Positions 18,043 to 25,696 of a stretch of DNA of 28,099 nucleotides are shown piece after piece. The position numbers and the translations under genes are program-made. The stretch is from Dunaliella salina (taxonomy: Eukaryota > Chlorophyta > Chlorophyceae > Chlamydomonadales > Dunaliellaceae). Below the pieces are notes generated by a model. The model was not told the origin of the DNA and did no database searches. It was given only the letters and a program-made list of their open reading frames with translations. How positions within the stretch are numbered: position 1 is the stretch's first letter; each line of letters begins with the position of its first letter. The stretch spans positions 40,424-68,522 of the forward strand of contig MU070539.1 in the NCBI GenBank assembly GCA_002284615.2, read 5' to 3'.

Positions 18043-19086
18043 CACCTCCCTCTGCACAGGCTCCTTAGCGGCAGCAGCAGGCTTAGCAGCAGCACCAGCA
18101 GCAGCGGCAACAGGCGGCTGCCCCCCATCAATGTGCTCTCCAATGTCAGTGTCCAGGAGACAAGGGATGTTTCAGCCAAGGTGAGGCAGCTGCACCTACT
18201 CACAGCTGTCAAGACGCCCTACCTGCCCAATGGCAAGTTTGACCTGCCCGCCTACGACCGCATGCTGGAGCAGCAGATTAGCCAGGGCGTGCAGGGGGTG
18301 ATTGTGGGGGGCACGACAGGCGAGGGTCAATGCATGTCCTGGGACGAGCACATCATGCTCATCGCGCACACCGTGAACAGCTTTGGTAGCCAGCTGGCCG
18401 TGGTGGGCAACACAGGCAGCAACAGCACCCGCGAGGCGCTGCATGCATCGGAGCAGGGCTTCGCGGTGGGTATGCATGCAGCGCTGCAAATCAACCCATA
18501 CTATGGCAAGACCTCCGCCTCCGGCCTGGTCACCCACCTGCGTGCCACCCTTGACGAGGGCCCCGCCATCGTCTACAACGTGCCCAGCCGCACCGGCCAG
18601 GACATCAGCGACGAGGTAGTGGCCAGCATCGCGGAGCACCCCAACTTCCTCGGGATGAAGGAGTGCACCGGCAACGCTCGCATCGCGGCGCACCTCAGCC
18701 GGGGCACGCTGTGCTGGAGTGGCAACGACGACGAGGCGCACGACGCACGGCACGATGCAGGCGCGGCGGGCGTCATCTCCGTCACCTCCAACCTGTTGCC
18801 CGGGATCATGAGCCGCCTGATGACCAGCAGGGACCCAGAGCTCGCCGCAAGCATCCAGGCCCTCATGGGCTGGCTGTTTAGCGAGCCCAACCCCATTCCC
18901 CTCAACACTGCCATGGCCATGTGTGGCCTGGTGCAGCCTGTGTTCCGCCTGCCCTATGTGCCCATGTCCAAGCCCCAAAGAGAGGAGGGTGCAAAGCTGC
19001 TGCGCGCTTTGCAGCAACACATACCAGGCTGCAAGGAGGTGCGGGTCATGGAAGATGATGAGTTCAAGATTATTGGGCGGTACTGA
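17595..19086 (+). CDS. DHDPS: 4-hydroxy-tetrahydrodipicolinate synthase, plastid precursor
   Basis: DHDPS condenses pyruvate with L-aspartate semialdehyde, the first step committed to lysine in the plastid diaminopimelate pathway. Two exons: 17595-17680 and 18060-19086. Donor AACAG-GTATGG and acceptor CTCTGCACAG agree in phase and give 370 codons, close to plant precursors. The start is the first ATG after an in-frame TAG (17568-17570); ATGs at 17598 and 17601 follow. The first ~60 residues are rich in Ser, Arg and His with few acids, as in a plastid transit peptide. Conserved blocks: VGGTTGEGQ from 18304 (Thr pair of the proton relay), INPYYGK from 18490 (Tyr), YNVPSRTG from 18574 (Tyr and Arg binding substrate) and KECTG with the Schiff-base Lys at 18658. 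MSWDEH with Trp at 18340, plus GNTGSNSTREA, is the plant-type lysine-feedback site. The ending IIGRY is plant-like. The exon is far more GC-rich than its surroundings. The N-rich gap affects only the intron. Confidence 0.95.
17747..17985. other. Assembly gap (239 N) inside the synthase intron
   Basis: The run of N abuts the CA microsatellite, so the gap was probably caused by failure to assemble through the repeat. True intron length is unknown. Confidence 0.98.
17986..18042. repeat. (CA)n microsatellite in the synthase intron
   Basis: About 28 CA units at the 3' end of the intron, ending 16 bases before the acceptor AG at 18058-18059. The CT-rich CTCACCTCCCTCTGCACAG after it provides the polypyrimidine tract. 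The array reads open as His-Thr in the synthase frame, but the upstream exon and splice phase argue that it is intronic. Confidence 0.95.
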
Positions 19087-20330
19087 GTGGGATGCTGCTA
19101 GTTGGAGGTTGGGGAGAGAGGGAAGGGCAGGTCCTTGCAAACTCTTGATGTGTATTGGTGTCGAGCAAGGCTAGTCTTGCAGGATGCCCTGCAGTTGAAC
19201 TGCATCACTTTCTGTGCAGTGCATGCTCTAAGCCATGAACTCTTGATCCTGAGAGAGGGCCCAGGTATCTAGCAAATTTGTGCTGCTGTTGCAAGGGTAT
19301 GCACCTAAGTTTGGGGACTTGTTCAGTCACAGGCGTGCGTCGGATGTACATAGGGTCACTTGCATGAGTGCTGTACTTAGGGGCACAGGGGAAATAGGAG
19401 AAAGGCCATGCTCGGATTAGCTGTCGGATAAAAGGTCCAGGCACCAAGTGCTAGAAACATGATCTTGCAGGATTGCAACTGTTGATGATCATGCACATCC
19501 ATTATGGAGCTGTTGTTTCATGTTACTTATACATGACCCTTGGATATACTGATCCCTCGCAAGTGCTGCAGAAGTAGCTTAGCAGGACAATTCAAATAGA
19601 GATCAGTAGGTGCCAGTCAAACTTGCCACACTTGGATTCATTTGGTCACAAATCATCATTTTTGTGGAATCTGCTGCTTGAACTGCAGCTTCAACCCATT
19701 TTCTTTTTTGTACGCAAACCAAGAACCAGGTCTGAAATCCTTGTGTTCTGTTGCATTGTTTGTCAAGTGTCCAGCTCATCGGAGTAAGAACACCAGAGCG
19801 GAAAAGTTGAAAATGCTGACCAAAATTTGGCAGACTCAACACCGCACGCAAAAAAGTTCTGCTGATTTAGGCTGCATTCATGTTCTGTTGCAACTCAGCA
19901 TGGACAGTTTTCTGCCTTGGAGGTGCGGTGAAAATGTGTGCTGCATCTCCCAAGATAGGAAGAAATGTTTTGTGGAAAGGTTCCCTATGTGAAGATAAGA
20001 GGGCAATACATGCATAACCTGCTAAAAGGAAGCAAATGCCATTAGCCAAGTGTAGCTGTTGCCAGCAAATTGGGGTCGATAATGTTGGAGTAAAGAGCGT
20101 CTGGATAAGCCCGATGACGTGCTTGCTCTGAGTCCAGGGCAAGCCAAGAAAAGATGGAGATATTTAATACTGGAAGTTTAGCACCAGACAGGGTAATGAG
20201 CAGAATGGCTCACAGTCATCCTTTGTGGGTGTGGAAAAAGGAGCGGCGGGTACACTGGTTATGTGAAAAAGGCGTTTGTGAGGCTGGAATTATAACTGGT
20301 TCGCCTGCACAGGGAAGCAGGAGAGCCTAA
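19087..20330. other. Synthase 3' flank and unassigned sequence
   Basis: The 3' UTR of the synthase must begin here. I do not see the TGTAA polyadenylation signal usual in chlorophytes in the first 500 bases. Open frames at 19642-19992 (plus) and 19603-19851 (minus) have no motif. Confidence 0.4.
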
Positions 20331-20414
20331 GTGCAAGGAAGCATGGGAATGTGTTATCTTTAAGGTCAAACTGACGGTCTGCCTTTAAGATAACATATTC
20401 CCATGCTTTTGCAC
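20331..20414. repeat. 84-nt near-perfect hairpin (pre-miRNA-sized)
   Basis: The left arm (20331-20365: GTGCAAGGAAGCATGGGAAT and on) pairs with the right arm (20382-20414: CCTTTAAGATAACATATTCC and on). The pairing spans about 33 base pairs with one G-T pair, one mismatch and a 2-nt bulge, closed by a 16-nt loop. The size and shape suit a small-RNA precursor or a short foldback element. No target-site duplication is evident, and no matching target was noticed elsewhere in the window. Confidence 0.75.
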
Positions 20415-20530
20415 ATGATCTAAGGCATCGCAAAGGGCACCATGCAGGAGAACTCCAAGAAGCTTAGTTTTGAGAGGCAAAAATGGACAACACTCCTACA
20501 AAATTTGTTTGGAGGAAGGAGGCACACTTG

Positions 20531-20650
20531 AATGATGCAACGTGCATTTTTCACCACCATGGCTCCCAAGGCTGTCGGAGGAAAATTTTCTAATTGGATG
20601 GTGCAACGCCATGACTCCCAAGGCTGTTGGGAGGAAAGTTTTTCCTAATT
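20531..20650. repeat. Imperfect tandem duplication, about 60 bp unit
   Basis: Two copies share GATGCAACG / GGTGCAACG, then CATGGCTCCCAAGGCTGT / CATGACTCCCAAGGCTGT and GGAGGAAAATTTTCTAATT / GGAGGAAAGTTTTTCCTAATT. The first copy has extra bases between the first two blocks. It is non-coding. Confidence 0.7.
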
Positions 20651-20659
20651 CATGACAAG

Positions 20660-21350
20660 GCTGGGGTCTACTCATGTCGGCTCAGGTCCACAGGGTGCTC
20701 AGGGCCAATTTCCTGTTGGAAGCCAAGAGTCTGATGTAAATGTACCTGTAGGCAATGCAGGAGGACAATAATATCAATCACATCGGCCAGGAATATGTCA
20801 AGCAACCCACATGAGTTTCCTCATTTGCCCAAGGTTTACGGGATGCACAGTGCCCTGTCCCTAGGTATCCTCTTCATTGATGTGGGTAGTTTTTCCACTC
20901 CCCCCGCATTTTTTTCCTTCCTTTCGAAAAAATGGTTCCAGGAACTCAGAACCCCATGACAAGCTGGTTGGTGCTGTGTCATGTCCGACACACTCAGAAT
21001 GCTTTTTGGCTGCCCAGGGTTGCAGGTGGAAGGATACAGAGATCGAAGGAAAAGTTGTTGGGCCTTTTGAATTCAAAATCAAATGCGTGTAGGTGAGAGA
21101 CAAGAAACGCTCAGGGATCCCTGCAGGATGCAACAAAATGAGTTAGCGTCGTGCATGTGAAACCTCTCATCCTCACTCCAGGAATCCCTTGCTTACCTGA
21201 GTGGACTGCCTGTGATTGCTCCTATTCGCTCATTGGTGATCACCTTGAGTGTAGGGTGACGACCACCGTAGAAAAGAAAGTGCTTGTGACTGTACACGAG
21301 GTTGACAAGAAGGAGCTATCAGTCACAACGCATAACTGCAAAGCTGAAGG
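20660..21350. other. No recognisable gene
   Basis: No motif-bearing frame on either strand. The 20861-21136 minus frame and its plus-strand mirror appear to be chance. Confidence 0.4.
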
Positions 21351-21359
21351 GTTCACATG

Positions 21360-21751
21360 GGGGTGGCCCACAGCCCGAGGCTCCAGCTGATCATCTGAAG
21401 CGTAAAGAGAAAGCCATGAATGTGGAGCTTTGGATAGAAGCAGTTCAGGCATACACAAAGCATCAAGAAAATAAATTACGCCTACACTCCTGATTCTCTT
21501 CAATTTTACCTAGAGAATCAGAGCTCCCTCTCTGTGCTCATGCTTGCTTCACATTGAGGTGCATGTCCACGCCAATGAAGAGTTTCAACTCGAAATTTGT
21601 GTGCGTGCAATCGGAAGCAAGCAATGCTTCTCTGCATATGCACACCCAAGTCCAGATATGAATACCTTGGAGTATGGAGAGGTTTGCCAAAAGCAGAAAT
21701 ATGCCTGAAGGGGAGTGCTACCCAATTGTGATACTTGGCTGACTCGTTCAA
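21360..21751 (-). pseudogene. Second LINE family, C-terminal remnant i
   Basis: The minus strand encodes DLGVHMQRSIACFRLHAHKF followed by RVETLHWRG. This is the conserved basic helix (S/C-R/x-F-R-L-x-A-H-x-x-x-V-E) that precedes the zinc knuckle at the C-terminus of many LINE ORF2 proteins. After frameshifts, the tail near 21360-21400 (EPRAVGHP) corresponds to the tails of the three copies upstream. The zinc knuckle itself is not preserved. Confidence 0.55.
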
Positions 21752-21964
21752 ATGACCACCATGTTCAGCCTGATCCTCAGTTGGCCACTACCTAGAAATA
21801 CTACTCATGTCAATATTCGCTTTGAGCACCTTGTATTATGGTGTGCCGTTGCAGGCAAGGGAGGAAAAAAAAAACAGCAGCTCGGAACCTAGAATTGCAG
21901 TGGTTCAAACCTGCATTCACGCAGCACAGGCCAACTTGTTGCAGTCTTTGTAACTCCTCCTTTA

Positions 21965-22065
21965 AGGATACAAGGAAAAAGAAGGCCTCCAGTCAAGCCG
22001 ACTGACTGCAAGCCTGTCCATAGAGAAAAGTTCATGAAGGAAAGAATATAGTGTTGTTCTTGTTC
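21965..22065 (-). pseudogene. Second LINE family, C-terminal remnant ii
   Basis: Minus-strand SFLHELFSMDRLAVSRLDWRPSF ends in a stop shortly after. The DNA (AGAAGGCCTCCAGTCAAGCC on the plus strand) closely matches 23833-23860 (AGAAGGCCTCCAGTCAAAAC). Only the last ~30 codons of the ORF are recognisable. Confidence 0.5.
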
Positions 22066-22349
22066 TGATTCAAGAAAAAAAACATGTCATGCGACTGGAC
22101 ATGGTGGGTAACTTCAAGGATACGCTTCAGTGAACATAAGTGAACAGGCTGCAAGGGGCAAGCCATTCATGCTCGTGGTCTCACTCTTGTGGGAGTCCCA
22201 TAGTAACAGGAACATTTCTTATGCTTAGTAAGGCACAAGGCATGTAAGGATAAAGGGAGAACTCGGCTGGAGCTGCAGTCGGGAACCCAAGGCAACCATG
22301 AAGACCGTCTACAGCTTCTCAGGACATACATGAGAGGACACAACAAGGG

Positions 22350-22919
22350 TTACAAGGGAGGCCTACAGCCCGGGACTCTGACTGATTGGCTGCGGGTGAA
22401 ACAATCTCAGCCAGCAACAAAAATTGAAACGAACTCAGACAAAAAATCGAAAACCTGTACGAGTCTTGATTTAGGAATGTATTGATCTCAGGATCAGTCA
22501 GAACGTGGTAGCTCCCCAAGAAAGGATTGAAGTCAATGTTTGGAAGTTGAGCTAAAGTGTGTAATGGTTTGAAAAGATCAATGAACAAGTCCATGTTCAT
22601 TCTGCTTAGCTCACGCATCTCCAGGAAATTGCAGTAGAAGAGAACATGCTTCTCGTCCTGGACTTCAGCACACTCGCACTTGTCACAAATTTGTGAACCA
22701 CCCAGCCATTTACAGGATTTGACCCAAGCAGTGGGCATGAAGCCTAAACCTACTCGCATTCCTCATGACTCCTTTATCCAAATCTTTAAATAAATTTGTT
22801 GGGACACACAAGGGTGTGCGCACTGTTTCATGTGAAGGCCTTCCGCACCAATGATGGTAAGTCACTGCTTTCCTGGAGGGCACAACTTCGGTTGTAATGG
22901 AAAAAAAGCTTTCAGCCAT
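22350..22919 (-). pseudogene. Second LINE family, C-terminal remnant iii with zinc knuckle
   Basis: The best-kept copy. KGVMRNASRFRLHAH (about 22790-22745) leads, after a frameshift, to KWLGGSQICDKCECAEVQDE then KHVLFYC: C-x2-C-x9-H-x4-C, the reverse-transcriptase-associated zinc knuckle. The ORF continues through MRELSRMNMDLF and a hydrophobic helix and ends around 22319 after SESRAVGLPC, which aligns with the tails of the other copies. The C-x2-C-x-H-x-C core is intact, but upstream domains are absent. Confidence 0.65.
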
Positions 22920-23810
22920 GGAGTTTGGCTGCTCGGCTCTTTCTTACACTGGAAAAAAAGGGTCTTGAAAATGCAGACACTTGTGATGCAGGCACTTAAT
23001 CACAAAAGAAACACAAAGCTTGATCCCTGAGACAGTGCCTGCTCAATGCAAGAAAGGCAAAATGCAAATGTAGTGTTCATGGGCGAATCAAGCCGAGTTT
23101 GCATGGGCGAAACAAAAAGTGTTGAAGGGCGGAATAAACAGAGGACACACATGTTTACAAGTAAACAGCAAAGATGTACAAGCCATGTTCCACACCGCTT
23201 CCGTCTAGAAGCTCTGAAGCTCTATTAAAGAATTAACATGGCCAGCTTCAAGTGCTTGAGAGGACACAGACTCAAAGCAGCATGTAGGGATAATAAGATT
23301 CCTGGAGAAAGGCATGTCAAGGAAGAAAAAAGGGGAGGAAGGCATGCAATAAACTGAAGACTTCATTGCCAATTAATTAATTGATAATTTTGACAATGAA
23401 CTTTCAGGTCTTTCAGGTTTACATATACATAGAAATATGTATGATGAAAGGAGCCATCCGTCAAAACGCAGGACTGCTAGGCTGCACTGTAATAAAAGCA
23501 ATCAAGAAAGATTCGAATGCTGTAGGAGGTGTACCTTCAACACTGAAGTCACATTGCAGTATACAATACAAAAGGAATATTTAGGCCTGGCCCAGCAACA
23601 GGCAGAAGGAGGGGGAAGGGAAATGATGCAAGTCAGAAGGCCAGATGAAGGAGGCACTGGGTTGAAAAGCAGCACATGAACACTCTGAAGAGGCAATTTA
23701 GGAGAGCACACGCGATGAAAGGCCGACCACTCACAAGGTGGCTCGAAGAGAATGTGTTTGGGACAAGACAGGACCATAAGGAAGTCACAAACTGTTGCGA
23801 ACTTGTCATG
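22920..23810. other. No recognisable gene
   Basis: A-rich, low-complexity sequence with short frames. A fragment VPHRFRLEAL near 23190-23217 (plus) is too short to call as another LINE remnant. Confidence 0.4.
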
Positions 23811-23814
23811 ATGC

Positions 23815-24082
23815 CTGCCTACAGGTTGGAGGAATAAGAAGGCCTCCAGTCAAAACCGTCCGACTCCTTGTCTGCTTGTAGAAAAGGAGAAGTTCGCGAA
23901 GAAGATGCCTGCTTACATACTTGCGAAGAAATAAGGGCAGGTCCATGATGAAATCGCACAGCAACAAATTTTCCATGGTGGATGCCTTGGCTCTCTCCAT
24001 GAGCACTCTTGATGCTCTTCCGTTCTAGCTTTCTAGTTAGGGGATCTTTCCTGGATGCGCGCAGCCTCTGGCTTGCGTACAT
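23815..24082 (-). pseudogene. Second LINE family, C-terminal remnant iv
   Basis: A minus-strand open frame of 87 codons ends SDGFDWRPSYSSNL-stop, matching DWRPSFSLYP-stop of remnant ii. In the overlapping frame, LRKYVSRHLLRELLLFYKQ looks like the helical C-terminus of the same ORF. Its upstream edge contains a copy of the dispersed GTGCAT-AAGGAAAG motif (24036-24066). Confidence 0.5.
24036..24066 (-). repeat. Dispersed GTGCAT-AAGGAAAGACCC motif, copy 4
   Basis: The minus strand reads GCGCGCATCCAGGAAAGATC then CCCTAAC. It is a diverged copy, but the GCAT-x3-GGAAAGA core and the trailing C-rich/AAC are kept. Confidence 0.45.
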
Positions 24083-24183
24083 TTTACTTTACTTTATGCC
24101 AGAGAGCATTACTTACATGTAGGTTGACCATAGATGATTGCTGGTATTTCTCTGGAGTTTTTTTCACATTAGTGTACGGAGAA

Positions 24184-24210
24184 GTTGGGTTTTTCCTTAA
24201 TGCACGCTGG
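24184..24210 (-). repeat. Dispersed GTGCAT-AAGGAAAGACCC motif, copy 5
   Basis: The minus strand reads CCAGCGTGCATTAAGGAAAA then ACCCAAC, nearly the consensus of the set. Its CCAGCGT end forms one arm of the perfect hairpin at 24204-24223. Confidence 0.6.
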
Positions 24211-24245
24211 TAAGTACCAGCGTAGACTTCACTTTGCGGTGAAGT
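24204..24245. other. Two adjacent perfect hairpins
   Basis: ACGCTGGTA-AG-TACCAGCGT (24204-24223) is a 9-bp perfect inverted repeat. Three bases on, ACTTCAC-TTTGCG-GTGAAGT (24226-24245) is a second perfect one. The two are back to back with no coding explanation. Confidence 0.65.
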
Positions 24246-24289
24246 GTAGCTGAATTGACAGTCCTTTTAGCAGAGCTCTATGTTGGGCA

Positions 24290-24475
24290 CTCAGTTCCAG
24301 CATCCGTTTTGATGCGCACTTCTAGGTAGCCCAACACGTCTTAAGAGGCTTCATGAACCAAACTGATATTTTTCGCATGAGCCAAGTTCATAACTGCTTG
24401 GACAAATTTTTGTGTATTAACTTCTAGCCCTGTTTTCTATCATTCAACTTAAAGGTCTGGTCTGGTTACAGGTCT
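24290..24475 (-). pseudogene. Possible reverse-transcriptase remnant, second copy
   Basis: The minus strand encodes GLEVNTQKFVQAVMNLAHAK to a stop. Shifted by one frame, it then encodes DVLGYLEVRIKTDAGTECP. The first part aligns with GLEVNTTKLLAQLEDL at 3.8 kb, and both precede the same dispersed repeat. A reverse-transcriptase motif-D origin is plausible but not proven. Confidence 0.3.
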
Positions 24476-24480
24476 CCATG

Positions 24481-24655
24481 TTTCCGCCCAGCTGCCCATG
24501 TAGTAAGATATGGCGATGTAACCTCACTTTACTGACGTTGTCGCAAGGCTTTGTTTTTGCATTTCGAGCCCTGCTTCCTTTTTTGCCTAGGTTGGTATGT
24601 TTTACACTCAGCTGCCCTTGAAGGCGGATATAGCGTGTAACCTTACCTTACTGAC
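24481..24655 (-). repeat. Tandem pair (119-bp period) including the inverted match to 3.9-4.05 kb
   Basis: TTTCCGCCCAGCTGCCCATG (24481) and TTTACACTCAGCTGCCCTTG (24600) begin two diverged units. Each ends in GTAACCT-ACTTTACTGACG-type sequence. The second unit plus the spacer (24527-24640) is the near-identical inverted partner of 3943-4055. Confidence 0.7.
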
Positions 24656-24667
24656 GCTGGTCAAAAG

Positions 24668-24709
24668 CCAGTGTGCAGGAAGGAAAGACCCAACATTCAT
24701 TGCTGAAGC
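24668..24709 (+). repeat. Dispersed GTGCAT-AAGGAAAGACCC motif, copy 6
   Basis: The plus strand reads CCAGTGTGCAGGAAGGAAAG then ACCCAACATTCATTGCTGAAG. It begins 13 bases after the end of the tandem pair above. Confidence 0.55.
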
Positions 24710-25184
24710 TGAGAGTGGGGATCACCAGTTCAGACCGAGAGAAAGAGAAGCAAAGAAATCTCTACTCCAGCAAGTCTTTTTTCTTGATTGATGTAGGAAT
24801 AGCTTCCTCAGCCTATGCAGTTTCCTGATTCTCTCTTTACAAACAGTATACAACAATACAAGATCGAAGTTGTCTTTCAGTACCACGACGTTTCTTACTG
24901 ATGCCAATGATGTCATTTTTCCACATCCAAAAAGGACTTCCAAAAAACAAACCAAATTTGATCGTACGATGGAGTCCAACATAGGGCCAAAGATGTAAGA
25001 ATTAAATTAGTTTGTACTGCTGCGGGGAACGACCGGTCGGGTGGATGGCAGAGCATGAAGGGAAGAACATAACCTGTGCGCGTTGCTAAGGGGAACGATC
25101 GGTCCAATGATGATGTTAGGCTAATCTTTTGCAACCTTACCGAGTGAATTGATGAGTAAATGTGAATCGGACTTCATATTGAAC
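24710..25184. other. No gene; imperfect direct repeat
   Basis: GCTGCGGGGAACGACCGGTC (about 25018) and GCTAAGGGGAACGATCGGTC (about 25084) are diverged direct repeats about 66 bases apart. The segment around 24775-24830 (TTGATTGATGTAGGAATAG, then GCCTATGCAGTTTCC) resembles a diverged copy of the LINE 3' UTR end at 16.58-16.62 kb. Confidence 0.45.
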
Positions 25185-25242
25185 CACATTCAAAAATCCA
25201 TAACCACTAATATCACATTCAAAAATCCATAACCACTGATAT
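25185..25242. repeat. 29-bp direct tandem repeat, two copies
   Basis: CACATTCAAAAATCCATAAC CACTAATAT is followed directly by a copy differing at one base (A to G near the end). This is a recent tandem duplication. Confidence 0.9.
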
Positions 25243-25560
25243 CCCAATGCAGTTTCTACAATTGCATATTCATTCTGAATTCATGCCCCTGGTACTTGAT
25301 AAGTCAAAAAGATGTTCTGCGTCTCAAATCCTTAATTCAAGAACTCCAAAGCAGAAACCGTTTCCGTTTCTGGTGCACCGCAAGAAGCGCAAAAACAGTG
25401 GGCACGGTCACCCTGTTTACATAATCATTGAACCAAATAAGTCATCAAGCCATTCCGCGTCTCAAATACTGCTTTGCAGATGGTCCGTTTGGAAGGGGTC
25501 AACCTCCTTTAGCATATCTCACCTGAGAGCGCCTAAACAGATAATCAGGAATCATTCGAT
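25243..25560. other. No recognisable gene
   Basis: Downstream flank of the dynein gene. GCGTCTCAAAT occurs twice (about 25319 and 25458). A plus-strand open frame of 105 codons has no motif. Confidence 0.4.
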
Positions 25561-25564
25561 CTGA

Positions 25565-25587
25565 TTACAAGAGCGTCCGCTCTTTTC
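25565..25587 (-). terminator. Candidate polyadenylation region of the dynein gene
   Basis: On the minus strand a small hairpin (AAGAGCGGACGCTCTT) runs directly into TGTAA (25569-25565), about 130 bases past the dynein stop codon. TGTAA is the usual chlorophyte polyadenylation signal. The assignment rests on position and motif only. Confidence 0.4.
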
Positions 25588-25696
25588 TAGTTCTATGTAG
25601 AAATGTCATGCATGTCCAGAGGACGTCTGTTATGTCTGATCAGTTGTCATTGATTGTTCCACTCAGTGCTACACGGCTACCGATTCTGACAAAGGC

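Noticed and set aside
17487..18057. Minus-strand frames reading Cys-Val repeats across the gap
   Set aside because: They consist of the CA microsatellite and Ns only.
18196..19140. 314-codon open frame on the minus strand opposite the synthase gene
   Set aside because: It is a GC-rich antisense shadow of a well-conserved enzyme; it has no motif and low-complexity Ala/Val/His composition.
20861..21136. Possible LINE 3' end (TCTTCATTGATGTGGGTAG)
   Set aside because: The similarity to the 16.6 kb LINE terminus is limited to a few words and could be chance.
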